This document shows positions 8,658 through 19,021 of a stretch of DNA of 64,000 nt, in pieces (the first letter of the stretch is position 1; each line of letters starts with the position of its first letter). The notes under the pieces are model-generated. The model was not told the origin of the DNA and did not search any database. It worked only from the letters and a program-made list of their open reading frames with translations. Position numbers and translations under genes: made by a program. The stretch is from JAPPHA01 sp964291635. Lineage in GTDB: Bacteria; Pseudomonadota; Alphaproteobacteria; Rhodobacterales; Rhodobacteraceae. The stretch covers positions 372,001-436,000 of the forward strand of contig OZ219907.1 of NCBI GenBank assembly GCA_964291635.2. The letters are read 5' to 3'.

Positions 8658-10033
8658 TTACCGTGTGATGATTTCAGGCCCCATCAGGGCATTTGGCAGG
8701 ACCGTCGACAGCCATGGAACGTACGTCACCAGGATCAGGAACACGAACAGCACGGCGAGGAATGGCAGCGCGGCGGTGACGACTTTCATGACGGGCATCC
8801 CGGCCACGCCCGAAGTGACAAACAGGTTGAGACCGACCGGTGGTGTGATCATGCCGATCTCCATGTTGACGACCATGATGATGCCGAGGTGGATCGGGTC
8901 AATCCCGAGTTCGATTGCGATCGGAAAGACCAGTGGGGCCACGATCACCAGGAGCCCCGAAGGTCCATGAACTGACCGCCAACCAACAGGATCAGATTGA
9001 CCACGATGAGAAACGCGATGGGGCCGAGTCCGGCCGCAAGCATCGCTTCGGTGATTTTCTGGGGGACCTGTTCGTCGGTAAGAACATGTTTGAGAATCAG
9101 GGCATTGGAGATGACAAACAGCAATACGACTGTCAGCATTCCCGCTTCGTAGAGGGTTGCGCGTGTGTCCCGGTGCCACAACGCGGCCACCAGTGCCCCC
9201 GGCTTGCGCCAAAGCCCGAATCGTTCGCCGGCGCCCTCCGCAGCAAGCGGGCCCATGTCGCGGTAGACGAAACAGGCGATCGCCCAGGCATAGACGGCCG
9301 CCACGGCGGCCGCCTCTGTCGGCGTAAACACTCCACCGTAGATCCCTCCCAGGATTAAGACGACCAGAAAGATACCCCAACCGGCCTCACGTCCGGATAC
9401 GGCGATTTCTTTCCAGCCGGCCCAGTCGCCTTTCGGCAGGTCTGTGAGCCTGGCGACCACGTAGATACTGGCCATCAGCATGATGCCGGCGGTCAATCCG
9501 GGGAGTACGCCTGCCAGAAACATGCGTCCAACCGAGACCTCCACGGCGGCTGCATAGACGACCATGACGATCGAAGGGGGAATCAGAATTCCGAGCGTGC
9601 CGGCATTGCAGATCACGCCCGCGGCAAATTCCTTGCCGTAGCCGGCCTGGCGCATGCCCGAGATGGCGATCGTCCCGATCGCCACCACGGTAGCCGGAGA
9701 CGACCCCGACAATGCCGCGAAAATCATGCAAGCAAACACGCCGGCGATCGCCAGTCCGCCATGAAAATGTCCGACACACGCAATCGAGAAGCGAATGATC
9801 CGACGCGCGACTCCGCCGGTCGACATGAAGCTCGATGCCAGGACGAAAAACGGGATTGCAAGCAGTGTGTAGTGGCCTTCGAACGCGCTGAACAGTGTTT
9901 GGGCAATGGAGGCAAGCGAACTGTCCGAAAACCAGAGCAGAAAGAGCATGGACGACAGTCCGAGGGCAACCGCAATCGGAATGCCGAGTAGCAGGAACCC
10001 TATAACCATCGAAAAGAGGAGAACGACATCCAT
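8658..10033 (-). pseudogene. TRAP transporter large permease (DctM type), interrupted by one -1 frameshift
   Basis: DctM-type permease, the many-helix subunit of a tripartite TRAP system that couples organic-acid uptake to Na+ or H+. The first part reads from the ATG at 10033 to GGQFMDLRGSW and stops at 8945. The rest (PSGLLVIVAPLVFPIA to the stop at 8658, including GIIMVVNMEIGMITPPVGLN) is in another frame. The expected junction is QFMDPSGLLV: one more C on the coding strand at about 8962-8963 (GGACCTTCGG to GGACCCTTCGG) restores one frame of 458 residues, normal for the family. It is either a genuine inactivating slip or a homopolymer sequencing error; the rest shows no decay. Confidence 0.85.
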
Positions 10034-10042
10034 TGCCAGGTC

Positions 10043-10714
10043 TCACCGGTTGTTTCCGGGAGCCTCGGGGCGGCCATTGGTGTTCGTCCCTTCATCGACT
10101 TCATGGCTGGCAACCAGCAAGTCTATCTCGTCTTTCCAAAGACGTGATGCTGCCTGGAGGAACCGCCAGAGCAGGAGCGCCATGGAAAGCGGAAGAACCG
10201 AATATGGTATCAACCGGGGGATTTTTTCGTAGGGTTCACCGTCGTTGAACCAATCCCCCAGGAACCTGAAGACTGCGGGCATCGGGATGTCCTGTGTTTC
10301 ATACCAGCCCTTGCCCCGGAACCTGTCCTCGAAGCCCGTGGGGAACCATCGGCCTTCGGTTCTCGGCAGGTTGGCGAAGTTGGCCCAGTAATCCCACGAA
10401 CCTTTCAAAAGCAGAAACGAGAACACTATGCAGCAGGCAACGGAGAACATCCCGATCAGCTTTCGCGTGCGCGGGCTCACGGACATCAAGACGATGTCCA
10501 CTCCGAGATGGGATCCGACCTTGACGGCATACGCGGCGCCAAGAAGAACCAACCATGCGAAAAGGAACACGGTCAGTTCCAGTGCCCAAAGGATATTCGA
10601 ATTGAATACATACCGCGCAATGACGTTGGCGAAGGTGACGGCGGTCATCAATCCGAGAATACCGCCGATCAGGGTCTGTTCGATCCTGTCACCAATGCTC
10701 CGTGGCCGGTCCAT
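10043..10714 (-). CDS. TRAP transporter small permease (DctQ type)
   Basis: Four-helix small membrane subunit of 223 residues, ending 9 bases before the large permease start. Helices lie at about 18-38, 45-67, 87-107 and near residue 190. A hydrophilic insertion of roughly 70 residues between helices 3 and 4 (around RWFPTGFEDRFRGKGWYET) makes it longer than a minimal DctQ; this long form is common in marine alphaproteobacteria. It is transcribed after the solute-binding protein and before DctM. Confidence 0.88.
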   Translation of the reverse strand: MDRPRSIGDRIEQTLIGGILGLMTAVTFANVIARYVFNSNILWALELTVFLFAWLVLLGAAYAVKVGSHLGVDIVLMSVSPRTRKLIGMFSVACCIVFSFLLLKGSWDYWANFANLPRTEGRWFPTGFEDRFRGKGWYETQDIPMPAVFRFLGDWFNDGEPYEKIPRLIPYSVLPLSMALLLWRFLQAASRLWKDEIDLLVASHEVDEGTNTNGRPEAPGNNR

Positions 10715-10783
10715 CGTATGCGCGTCTCTAAAGGTAGGCAGTAAGGCCGGGTAGGACCCGGCCGTACTGTTCGAAATCGCGGA

Positions 10784-11788
10784 TCAATTTGTCAGCATGT
10801 TCAGTTCCTGGGCTGTCGCTATGTTGTGTGGGCCAACGTCCTCTTCAAACTGGGCCCAGACATCCTTCATGACGTCAACCCATGCCTGGCGTTGATCCGG
10901 CGTCAGTTCGCGAACAATTCCGCCAGCGTCGATGATTGCCTGCCGTGCTTCCCGGTTGACCTGAACCGCTTCCTTGTTGCGGGTAACCGTCACTTCCTCG
11001 AGTATGGTCAGGAACTGCGAACGGATATCCCCGGGAAAAGTGTCGAGCCAGTCAACAGACGTAACGACCAGGTAGTCGATGATGCCGTGGTTGGTTTCCG
11101 TTATGCCGTCCTGAACTTCGAAGAACTTCTTGCCGTAAATATTGGACCAGGTGTTTTCCTGTCCGTCCACTACGCCCTGTTGCAATGCGCCGTAGACCTC
11201 TGAAAATGCCATTTTCTGGGGCGAGCCCCCGATCGCTTCCATTTGCGCGACGAGAACATCGGATGACTGTACCCTGAACTTCAGTCCGTCTGCATCGCTC
11301 GGATGAATGAGCGGCCTGTTCGCCGACATCTGCTTCATCCCGTTATGCCAGAATGCCAGGCCCTGGAGGCCTCGTTTCCTCATGCTGTCTTTCATTGCCT
11401 GGCCGGCGTCGGAATTCTGGAAGGCATCCACGGCATCGACATCCCGGAACATGAAGGGCAGGTCGAAGATCCGGAACTGTTTGGTGAACTTTTCGAATTT
11501 CGAAAGGGATGGCGCGGCTAGTTGAACGTCGCCCTGCAACAATGCCTCGAGAACCTTGTTGTCATCGTAGAGCGTCGAATTGGGGAAAACCTCCATGCAG
11601 GCGCTGCCATTCATTTCTGCATTGACCCGTTCGGCGAGAAGCGTGGCGGCTATGCCTTTCGGATGCTTGTCCGTGTTGGTGACGTGGCTGAACTTGATCA
11701 CGGTTTCACCGTCATCGCACTCGGCTCCGGCCGAGACACCGGTCATCGCCATCGCCACTGCGATGAGGGCAGTCGTCAAATACCTCAT
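10784..11788 (-). CDS. TRAP transporter solute-binding protein (DctP type)
   Basis: Periplasmic binding subunit of 334 residues with a signal peptide (MRYLTTALIAVAMAMTGVSA, cleavage near residue 20-22). Family features are IKFSHVTNTDKHPKGIAA, LPFMFRD, and DGLKFRVQSSDV with the conserved arginine that binds the substrate carboxylate, then AFSEVYGALQQGVVDGQENTW. The start is the ATG at 11788, preceded by AGAGGAAG; a longer frame to 12100 lacks a signal peptide at its own start and is rejected. First gene of dctP-dctQ-dctM. The ligand is probably a C4 or other organic acid, not determinable here. Confidence 0.92.
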   Translation of the reverse strand: MRYLTTALIAVAMAMTGVSAGAECDDGETVIKFSHVTNTDKHPKGIAATLLAERVNAEMNGSACMEVFPNSTLYDDNKVLEALLQGDVQLAAPSLSKFEKFTKQFRIFDLPFMFRDVDAVDAFQNSDAGQAMKDSMRKRGLQGLAFWHNGMKQMSANRPLIHPSDADGLKFRVQSSDVLVAQMEAIGGSPQKMAFSEVYGALQQGVVDGQENTWSNIYGKKFFEVQDGITETNHGIIDYLVVTSVDWLDTFPGDIRSQFLTILEEVTVTRNKEAVQVNREARQAIIDAGGIVRELTPDQRQAWVDVMKDVWAQFEEDVGPHNIATAQELNMLTN

Positions 11789-12249
11789 GGTCTTCCTCTG
11801 TTCCTGGTGTTGTGATCGTAACGTGCCATTGGAGCTATGGCAGGGAGACAGAGGATATACGTCGGGTAATGCGTTCGTAAAGACGGTTAAAATGTGCGGG
11901 GACATCGGACAGATCCGGTTTTGCCGGTATCCGGAGACGGCCCGGATCCATTCCAGGCGCGGCCCGGACCCGCTCGGCAGCCTGCCCCCCGCTTGACCCT
12001 GATGTGGGCCATGAGAGATCCTGACGTCCAGCGTAACGATTTTCTCGCCGCGTTCGGATTGATTGGCCGCTTGGCGCGAAGTTGCCATTGCCGCATGCAA
12101 TCGCGGCCCAGAATGTCAGTTGGGCGTCCGTTTGCGTCCGGGCCGCAGGCCTTCACCTCCCGGGTCCTGATGCCGGGGGTTGCTCCGCGCTCTATGTATG
12201 ATCTCGCGAAGGACCATTGCGGTTTTCTTCACAATCCATCCGGCAGACC
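11789..12249. other. Intergenic region; no gene seen
   Basis: About 460 bases between the start of the TRAP binding protein and the glutathione S-transferase remnant. Frames on both strands are arginine and proline rich, show no family and look like chance. It should contain the promoter of the TRAP operon on the minus strand, but I could not pick a convincing one. Confidence 0.45.
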
Positions 12250-13054
12250 TCACCCGTGGGATTGGAGCCAGCGCTGCCTCAATTCCGGCCAGCATTCTCC
12301 GCCGGACAACCGCATTTTTTCGGCAGCCGCGTGATCGATTCTGCCACTGACTTCCGATCGATAGCTCGTTCGTGCCCGCATTGCTGAAAGCCAGCCAGCA
12401 ATGCGGGACGCTGGCGCCTTCAGCATGCCACCGAATCCGAGCCGCTCGAGCCGGTCGATGTAGGAGACCAATGCGATGTCCGAAATCCCGAAATCCGGCC
12501 CGCTGATCCACTCCGAACGCTCCAGTGCAGCCTCCATTTCCGCGACGGTCCGCCGCAGGATGCGAAGCGCCTGTTCGACGTAGACCGAATCCAGCCCGGC
12601 CCGTACTCCAACAGATCTTTCCGTTTCAGTCTCTTGACGGGATCGGGCATCCTGGCGAGAGAGGCCGCGGTTTTCTCCGTGCTCTTGCCGGCCAGTGTCC
12701 GATCCCGCAGAGCCGTTGAGAACGTCAACGAGTTGATGGCGTCGTGGATGGCCAGGCACTTCAGGAGCCAGAGCCGTGCAGCGGCCTCCGCCACACGGCC
12801 CGAGGGCATCAACCGGCCGTCGTTGTATTCTCGGTCGAGGAATTCGAGGATCAGGCTCGACTCCACCAGGAACAGATCGCCGTCGATGAGCGTCGGGACA
12901 ACGGCGGCCGGGTTGAGCGCAAGGTAATCGGCATCGTGCTGATCGCCCTTTTTTGCAGGTCGAGCGTCTGGCTTTCGTAGTCCATGCCGATTTCGGCCAA
13001 GCCGATACGGACCTTGATCGAACAGACGCGCGCAATTCCGTGATAGAGTTTCAA
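12250..13054 (-). pseudogene. Glutathione S-transferase family protein, broken by two frameshifts
   Basis: Thioredoxin-fold plus helical GST, readable only across three frames. A TTG at 13054 begins LKLYHGIARVCSIKVRIGLA and continues to DLQK; the next frame carries DADYLALNPAAVVPTLIDGD with the ESSLILEFLD glutathione-site segment; the last carries RSEWISGPDFGISDIALVSY. Each junction needs one added base: the A6 run at 12949-12954 should be A7, and a G3 run near 12595-12603 should be G4. Apart from this the protein looks well conserved, so error or very recent loss are both possible. Substrate unknown. Confidence 0.8.
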
Positions 13055-13292
13055 TGTGGCTCCCCGATTCTGCCAGGTCGGGATGTCGTTCAAGTCCGCA
13101 TCGGGCTTTGGTGTCGACGGAACCGAATTCTTGGCGCGACTCCACCGGGATGTCCGTGCTCCCGATCTGACCGGCGCCCAAGTGTGTTTGCTCGAACAGG
13201 TGGTCGGCCGAAAACAGACTCCGGTCTTTGCCAAGCGCCCCGATGGCACGATGGAGCAATTCGCCGGAACGCGTGCTCCTACTGAACCGGTT

Positions 13293-15251
13293 CTATTGCT
13301 CGAGAAACGATCTGAGCCGCCGGCTGCGGCTCGGATGCTTGAGTTTCCGAAGCGCCTTTGCCTCGATCTGCCTGATCCGCTCGCGCGTCACGCTGAATTG
13401 CTTGCCGACTTCCTCAAGCGTGTGATCCGTGTTCATCCCGATGCCAAATCGCATGCGAAGAACCCGTTCTTCACGCGCCGTAAGTGAAGCCAGAACCCGT
13501 GTCGTGGTTTCCTTGAGGTTTCCCTGAATTGCACTGTCGAGCGGCAAGATGGCATTCTTGTCCTCGATGAAGTCGCCGAGCTGGCTGTCTTCCTCGTCAC
13601 CGATAGGAGTTTCCAGGGAAATGGGTTCCTTGGCGATCTTCAGGACCTTGCGCACCTTGTCGAGCGGCATTTGCAGCTTTTGCGCCAACTCCTCCGGCGT
13701 CGGTTCGCGGCCGATTTCGTGCAGCATCTGTCGGCTTGTCCTGACCATCTTGTTGATGGTCTCGATCATGTGGACGGGAATCCGGATGGTCCTTGCCTGG
13801 TCGGCGATGGAACGGGTTATGGCTTGCCGGATCCACCACGTGGCGTAGGTGGAGAACTTGTACCCGCGGCGATATTCGAACTTGTCCACCGCTTTCATCA
13901 ACCCGATGTTGCCTTCCTGGATGAGGTCCAGGAACTGCAGTCCGCGGTTCGTGTACTTTTTGGCAATCGAAATCACGAGCCGGAGATTGGCTTCGATCAT
14001 TTCCTTTTCGGCGATCCGGGATTCCCGCTCGCCCTTCTGGACCTGCCGGATGATCCGCCGAAACTCGGCCATGTCCAGCCCGACGTACTGGCAGATCTTC
14101 GACAACTCTCCCCGGATTTTTGCAGCTGCAGTCGAATGCTTTTCGACAAACGTGGCCCAGCCTCGCCCGGGCTTCTGTGCAATGATCTCCGGCCATGCGG
14201 GGTCAAGCTCGTACCCGAGGTAAGCCGCGACGAACTCCTTTCGATTGATCCTCGACCGGATCGCAAGCCTGGACATGTCACTGTCCAGTTTCGTGATCCG
14301 CTTGTTGATCCCGTAGAGCTGATCAAGCAGCGCTTCGATTCGGTTGTTATGCAAATGCAGGGAATCGACGAGCGTGATCATTTCGTCGCTGAGTTTCCGA
14401 AACCGTTTTTCCTCTTTCGGCGTAAACCCGCTAGGATTGGAAATCGCCGCGCGCAGGCGCGATTTCTGCAAGACCTCGAGTTCGGAATATTTTCCCGCGA
14501 TTTCGTCGAGGGTCTGCAGGACGCTGGGGGTCAAGGCGGATTCCATTACCGCCAGCGAGACGTTCAATTGTGTGTCGTCGTCATCGTCATCGTCATCCGG
14601 CTTTCCGTTGCCGGTACTTCCGAGAACCGGGTTTGCCGAACCGCTATTCGCCGAAGCACCCTTTTCCTGGTTGAGTACGTCGGCATCGCTATAGGTGCTC
14701 TCGAGGTCGATGACGTCTCTCAGAAGGATATCTTCATTCAGCAATTCCTCGCGCCAGATCGTAATGGCCCGAAAGGTCAGGGGGCTCTTGCACAAGCCTG
14801 CAATCATCGTGTTGCGCCCGGCTTCGATGCGTTTGGCGATCGCGATTTCGCCTTCGCGGGACAGGAGTTCCACCAATCCCATTTCCCGGAGATACATGCG
14901 AACCGGATCGTCTGTCCTGTCGAGCTTTTCAGTAGTCGACTGCGCGACGACGACGCTTTTCTCGGGACTGTTCTCGACGACCGCGACCTCGCGGCTGCTT
15001 TCGTCCTCGGCGTCCTCTCCTTCCACGATGTTGATCCCCATCTCGGACAACATCGACATGACGTCCTCGATCTGCTCCGATGAAACCTGGTTGGGCGGGA
15101 GGACATCGTTCAATTCGTCGTAGGTGATGTATCCGCGAGCCCGGGCGTCGGATATCATCTTCTTGACCTTGGCCTGGCTCAGGTCGATCATGGAATCTCC
15201 TGATTCCTGCTGATCGACCGACTTGCCATCGTCGTCAGGTTTGGCTGTCAT
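13293..15251 (-). CDS. rpoD: RNA polymerase sigma factor RpoD (primary sigma-70)
   Basis: Primary sigma factor of 652 residues. Region 1.1 is N-terminal; regions 2.1-2.4 run through ANLRLVISIAKKYTNRGLQF, QEGNIGLMKAVDKFEYRRG and YATWWIRQAITRSIADQART; region 4.2 is EEVGKQFSVTRERIRQIEAK near the end. A run of eight aspartates near residue 220, encoded by a GAT/GAC repeat, lies in the non-conserved insert. I chose the ATG at 15251 because GAGGG precedes it by about 8 bases; an in-frame ATG at 15305 is possible but lacks a clear ribosome site. It follows dnaG, as in the classical macromolecular-synthesis operon. Confidence 0.96.
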   Translation of the reverse strand: MTAKPDDDGKSVDQQESGDSMIDLSQAKVKKMISDARARGYITYDELNDVLPPNQVSSEQIEDVMSMLSEMGINIVEGEDAEDESSREVAVVENSPEKSVVVAQSTTEKLDRTDDPVRMYLREMGLVELLSREGEIAIAKRIEAGRNTMIAGLCKSPLTFRAITIWREELLNEDILLRDVIDLESTYSDADVLNQEKGASANSGSANPVLGSTGNGKPDDDDDDDDTQLNVSLAVMESALTPSVLQTLDEIAGKYSELEVLQKSRLRAAISNPSGFTPKEEKRFRKLSDEMITLVDSLHLHNNRIEALLDQLYGINKRITKLDSDMSRLAIRSRINRKEFVAAYLGYELDPAWPEIIAQKPGRGWATFVEKHSTAAAKIRGELSKICQYVGLDMAEFRRIIRQVQKGERESRIAEKEMIEANLRLVISIAKKYTNRGLQFLDLIQEGNIGLMKAVDKFEYRRGYKFSTYATWWIRQAITRSIADQARTIRIPVHMIETINKMVRTSRQMLHEIGREPTPEELAQKLQMPLDKVRKVLKIAKEPISLETPIGDEEDSQLGDFIEDKNAILPLDSAIQGNLKETTTRVLASLTAREERVLRMRFGIGMNTDHTLEEVGKQFSVTRERIRQIEAKALRKLKHPSRSRRLRSFLEQ

Positions 15252-15644
15252 TTGGTATCCCTCGGTACGGATTTCGATACGTCCAGAGATCGTATCGAAA
15301 GGCATGAATTCGGGAAGCCCCGACGAGACAAATCGCGTTCCGCTCGGGCACGCTGTGAACTACGCCGGATTCCCCGCCACGAAAACTGTTGACGTGGAGG
15401 CTCCCTCCGGGCGTAGGTTGGTTCATCTGCCATATTGTATCGTTTGATTCCTTTTGCAAGAAATCCGGGCAAATTCCGGCATAAAATTCCTTTTGAGACC
15501 ACTCGTGACGTGTGCCCGCGGCAGCTGCCACCTTTCCGCCTTCAGTCCTTCGATCCCTGTTCGCAGTCATTCTTGCCATGGACCGGCTCACGAGAATTCC
15601 TGCGCCCGAGCAACAAATCGGGGATCCGGTATCGCGAAATCCGA
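15252..15644 (-). other. dnaG-rpoD intergenic region, probable rpoD promoter region
   Basis: About 390 bases with no gene. On the minus strand a TACAAT hexamer (15434-15439) lies about 190 bases before the rpoD ATG, in a local AT-rich patch, with a poor TTGCAA 14 bases upstream. This could be an internal rpoD promoter, but spacing is not ideal. Confidence 0.35.
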
Positions 15645-17606
15645 TCAGGGTTTTTCCCAGACCCGGTTTTCGACGAGGGATCGGAGCCGTTGCGAGAGAC
15701 CTTTTTCCTCTTCGTCTTCCAGCGTCTCCGCCGTTGTCGACCGTCGAACCCGATCAACATCCTGTGCGACCTGCTTGAGCCGGTATGTCATGTTCTCGTT
15801 GGTTGCAGTGACGATGTCCTGCTCGAATTCGCTGATCTCGCGGAGATGGCCGATCTCGACCGAATGGACACGAACCGTTTCTTCTAGCGTTCTCTCCATC
15901 ATGGCCGGATCGGCGTTTTCGCTCAGGCAGGGACTGTTCCTGACTCCGGGCTCCTTGCGCAATTTCTCGAGAGGGTCGTAGCCCAAGGCCTCTTTGAGGC
16001 GGTTTCGGAACGAATCCGGATCGATCGTTTCCGGGTGTTCCCTTGAGAGCAGGGCCATGAACCGGTTGTGCAGGGACTTGAGCGAAGGCGTTTCAATTGG
16101 ACATGCCTCCAGTTCCGACTCCAGCTTGAGCGCAGACGCCGGATTGAGAATGGCCGATGCAAGCAGGACCGATTCGCGATTTCTCCACCGCGTGGATGAT
16201 TCAGGCCGCCCGGAATTCGCAATTGAAGACCTGCGGGTTTCCGCTACAGGCGCGGCCGTTCCCTGACCACGACCGCCAGGTCTCGCTCCGCCTCGAACAT
16301 TTCGCGAGGGTTGGCGGGAAAACCCGAACAGTTCCCGGCGCATTTGAAGTAGCGAATCCCGGTAGTGCTGTTGAATGGACCGGTCCCTGATCCTGCCAAC
16401 GGCCTCTTCGAGCGACTTTTCAAGCGCCGCCCGACGCTCGGGGCTGTCAAAATCGCGGCCTTCGGTTTCGCGTTGCCAGAGAAGATTGACCATGGGCTGG
16501 CTTTGCGCCAGCAGTTCGCGCATCGCGGCGACGCCCTCGCCACGAACCAGGTCGTCCGGATCTTTCCCTTCCGGCATCATCACGAACCGGAGCGAACGTC
16601 CAGCCTCCAGGAGTGGAAACGCGAGTTCGATCAGGCGCAACGCGGCGCGCCGTCCCGCGGCGTCACCGTCAAGGGTGATGACCGGTTCAGGGCTGATCCT
16701 CCACATGAGCAGAAGCTGGGATTCCGTGATGGCGGTCCCGAGCGGAGCGACCGCATTGGTGATTCCCGCTGACACCAGCGAAATCACGTCCATGTACCCT
16801 TCCGCGACCACGAGTTGGCCGCCTTTTCCGAGCGATTCGCGCGCCGGGCCCAGGTTGTACAGCATGCGACCCTTGTCGAAGACCGGCGTTTCCGGCGAAT
16901 TCATGTATTTTGCCGGTGCCTTGGGATCCATTGCCCTGCCGCCGAAGGCCACGCATGAGCCACGGGGGTTTCGTATCGGGAACATGATCCGGTCCCTGAA
17001 CCTGTCGAATGGCGCCCCTCCGTCGTCCGGCTGAATGGCGAGCCCTGCCTCGATCATGTCGGCGAACTGAACGCCCTTTCCCGACAGGTGTTGGCATAAC
17101 GATGGTCGACCCTTCGGAGCGTAGCCGATTTCAAACGACTTGATCGTGTCTTCGGAAAGGCCGCGGTCGTCCAGGTATCGCCGTGCCGCTTCGGCTTTCG
17201 CCGAGTTGAGCTGCAACCGGAAAAACGACAGAGCCTGTTCTTGGATATCGACCAGGCGGGACTGGCGGTCGATCTTTTCCTTCATTTTCGGATCGGGGGC
17301 CGGCATGTCCATCCCCGCCTCGCGCGCGAGCATGGCAACCGCGTCCATGAAACCGACGTTTTTCGTTTCGCGGACGAACCTGATGGCGTCTCCCTTGCTG
17401 TGGCAGCCGAAGCAGTAGTAGAAACCCTTCCGGTCATCGACCTTGAATGAAGGCGTTTTCTCCTGGTGAAACGGGCAGAGAGCCCAGTATTCGCCGCGCC
17501 CCGGGTTGGATTTCTTCGCGTCCCAGGACAGTTTCTCCCCGATGATCCGGGCAATCGAGACCCGGTCCCGGAGTTGATCGATGAATCCGTCAGGGAGTAT
17601 CGTCAT
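15645..17606 (-). CDS. dnaG: DNA primase DnaG
   Basis: Replicative primase of 653 residues that makes RNA primers on the lagging strand. The N-terminal zinc ribbon is CPFHQEKTPSF with YYCFGCHSKGDA (ligands C-H-C-C). The TOPRIM core has the catalytic glutamate in VVAEGYMDVISL and LDGDAAGRRAALR. The C-terminal helical region, which would bind DnaB, is more divergent. The ATG at 17606 gives MTILPDGFIDQLRDRVSIA, the standard start. A tnpB element sits about 55 bases upstream, so the native promoter region is probably altered. Confidence 0.96.
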   Translation of the reverse strand: MTILPDGFIDQLRDRVSIARIIGEKLSWDAKKSNPGRGEYWALCPFHQEKTPSFKVDDRKGFYYCFGCHSKGDAIRFVRETKNVGFMDAVAMLAREAGMDMPAPDPKMKEKIDRQSRLVDIQEQALSFFRLQLNSAKAEAARRYLDDRGLSEDTIKSFEIGYAPKGRPSLCQHLSGKGVQFADMIEAGLAIQPDDGGAPFDRFRDRIMFPIRNPRGSCVAFGGRAMDPKAPAKYMNSPETPVFDKGRMLYNLGPARESLGKGGQLVVAEGYMDVISLVSAGITNAVAPLGTAITESQLLLMWRISPEPVITLDGDAAGRRAALRLIELAFPLLEAGRSLRFVMMPEGKDPDDLVRGEGVAAMRELLAQSQPMVNLLWQRETEGRDFDSPERRAALEKSLEEAVGRIRDRSIQQHYRDSLLQMRRELFGFSRQPSRNVRGGARPGGRGQGTAAPVAETRRSSIANSGRPESSTRWRNRESVLLASAILNPASALKLESELEACPIETPSLKSLHNRFMALLSREHPETIDPDSFRNRLKEALGYDPLEKLRKEPGVRNSPCLSENADPAMMERTLEETVRVHSVEIGHLREISEFEQDIVTATNENMTYRLKQVAQDVDRVRRSTTAETLEDEEEKGLSQRLRSLVENRVWEKP

Positions 17607-17659
17607 GTACTGGGCCGATCCATTCCCGAAGCCCTCGTGCTTCGGTTTGGGTGACTATT

Positions 17660-17736
17660 GGGAATTATATACCTGACTATGCATCAAGCAGCCATGGTAT
17701 CAATTTCACGGGTCACAGGGGTTGCCAACGCAAACG
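17660..17736. repeat. Left arm of the tnpB-element inverted repeat
   Basis: Begins around TTATATACCTGACTATGC and extends into the 3' end of tnpB. It pairs with the right arm at 19022-19100, perfectly over the 25 outer bases and imperfectly inward through the shared GCCAACGCAA. Confidence 0.75.
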
Positions 17737-18897
17737 CCTCTCGCCGTGCGGATGCGCCAATCCCTGACGCCATGATGTTGCGGGCCGCGTTCAGGTCCGC
17801 ATGATCCGCGTGGCCGCAGGCCACGCACGTGAATTCAGCCTGCGACGGGCGGGAGGCCTTGTCCACCCTTCCGCACACGTTGCAGGTCTGTGAGGTAAAG
17901 GCAGGATCGGTCTCCACCAATGCGCACTTGTAGGCGAGCTTCTCCTTCATGCCATGCCAGCCGGTGCTCAGGATCTCCCGGTTGAGACCGGACTTGGCCT
18001 TCACCTTCGTGCCGGGGTTCTCGAGCGTGCCCCTTGCCGATTTGGTCATGCCCCGGGTGTTGAGCTTCTCGACAAACACCGTGCTCGCCCGGTTCGCGAT
18101 CCGGCGGCTGACCTGGTGCCGCCAGTTCCTGCGTCTGTTGGCCCGCTTTCGCTGGAGCCTCTGCAGCCTGAGCCTGGTTCTCATGCGCCGCCGTGACCCC
18201 TTGCGCTGGCGGGCAAGCCGGCGCTGGTTGCGCCCGATCTTCGCATCAAGCCGGCCCGTATCGGGCGCGGGGATGATCTCCGCCTCTCCGGTCGTGTCCA
18301 CCACCGCCACCTGGCGGACGTTCATGTCCACGCCCGCCAAGACCCCGGTGTCGGGACGCTCCTCAGCCTCGACCTCGTAGCAGACGGTGACATACCACTT
18401 GCCGGCGATCTTCCTGATCACGGCTTTCACCGGCTTGCCCTCGGGATACGGGTTGCCGCCCGCCGGATGCGCATGGGACCAACCCTCGGGACATTGATCA
18501 TGTCGTCCCTGATGGTGACGGCCTGGGGAATGGTGAAGGACGGCGTCGACCCGTGGCGGGACTTGAAGCGTGGATGTCCTGCCTCGCCCCTGAAGAACGC
18601 CTTCCACGCATCGGCCTGGTCCTTGAGCACGTACCGGGTGATGCTGAAGGAGTACGCGCAAAGCCACGGGATTTCGTCGCGGAGGCTGGTGAACTCCTTG
18701 CCGAGCGAGAAGAAGGAAACCGACGGAGGTTTCTCCCCGTTGGCCTTCGCCTCCTCAAAGGCGTCATTGTGCTGCCCCAGTACGGTGTTCCAGACGAAGC
18801 GGCAGGCGCCTGCCTGTCCGGCCAGGCGCCGTGCGTTCGCCCTGGAGCCGGGCAGAAGCCGGTAGATGATGTTGCGGTATGTGGAGGTCTCGCTCAC
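17684..18897 (-). pseudogene. tnpB: TnpB (OrfB) RNA-guided nuclease of IS200/IS605 family, frameshifted
   Basis: TnpB homologue with the RuvC-like residues Asp in GVDMNVRQVAVV, Glu in VFVEKLNTRGM and Asp in HADLNAARNIM, and a zinc ribbon CNVCG ... CVACG. TnpB proteins are RNA-guided DNA nucleases using a guide RNA from the element's right end. The N-terminal frame (GTG at 18897, SETSTYRNIIYRLLPG) runs to MRIRRAATR; the rest continues in another frame from GGNPYPEGKPVKAVIRK. One extra G at about 18459-18461 (GGG to GGGG on the coding strand) gives MRIRRGGNPYPEGK, the family form. All nuclease residues are otherwise intact. Confidence 0.85.
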
Positions 18898-19021
18898 GCG
18901 GTCGGGCCTTCGGCACAAGGCTCATACGGCGACAGGAAAATCAGCACCTTCCCGTCACGCGATCACGACATTATCTGCCCGAATTGTCAAGGGATTATGG
19001 AAAAATGCCGATGCTACAGTC

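Noticed and set aside
12949..12954. Programmed frameshifting in the GST gene at the A6 run
   Set aside because: A second frameshift occurs in the same gene and no GST is known to use recoding; sequence error or decay is simpler.
13671..15083. Plus-strand frame of 470 codons opposite rpoD
   Set aside because: Antisense shadow of rpoD with no start context or family.
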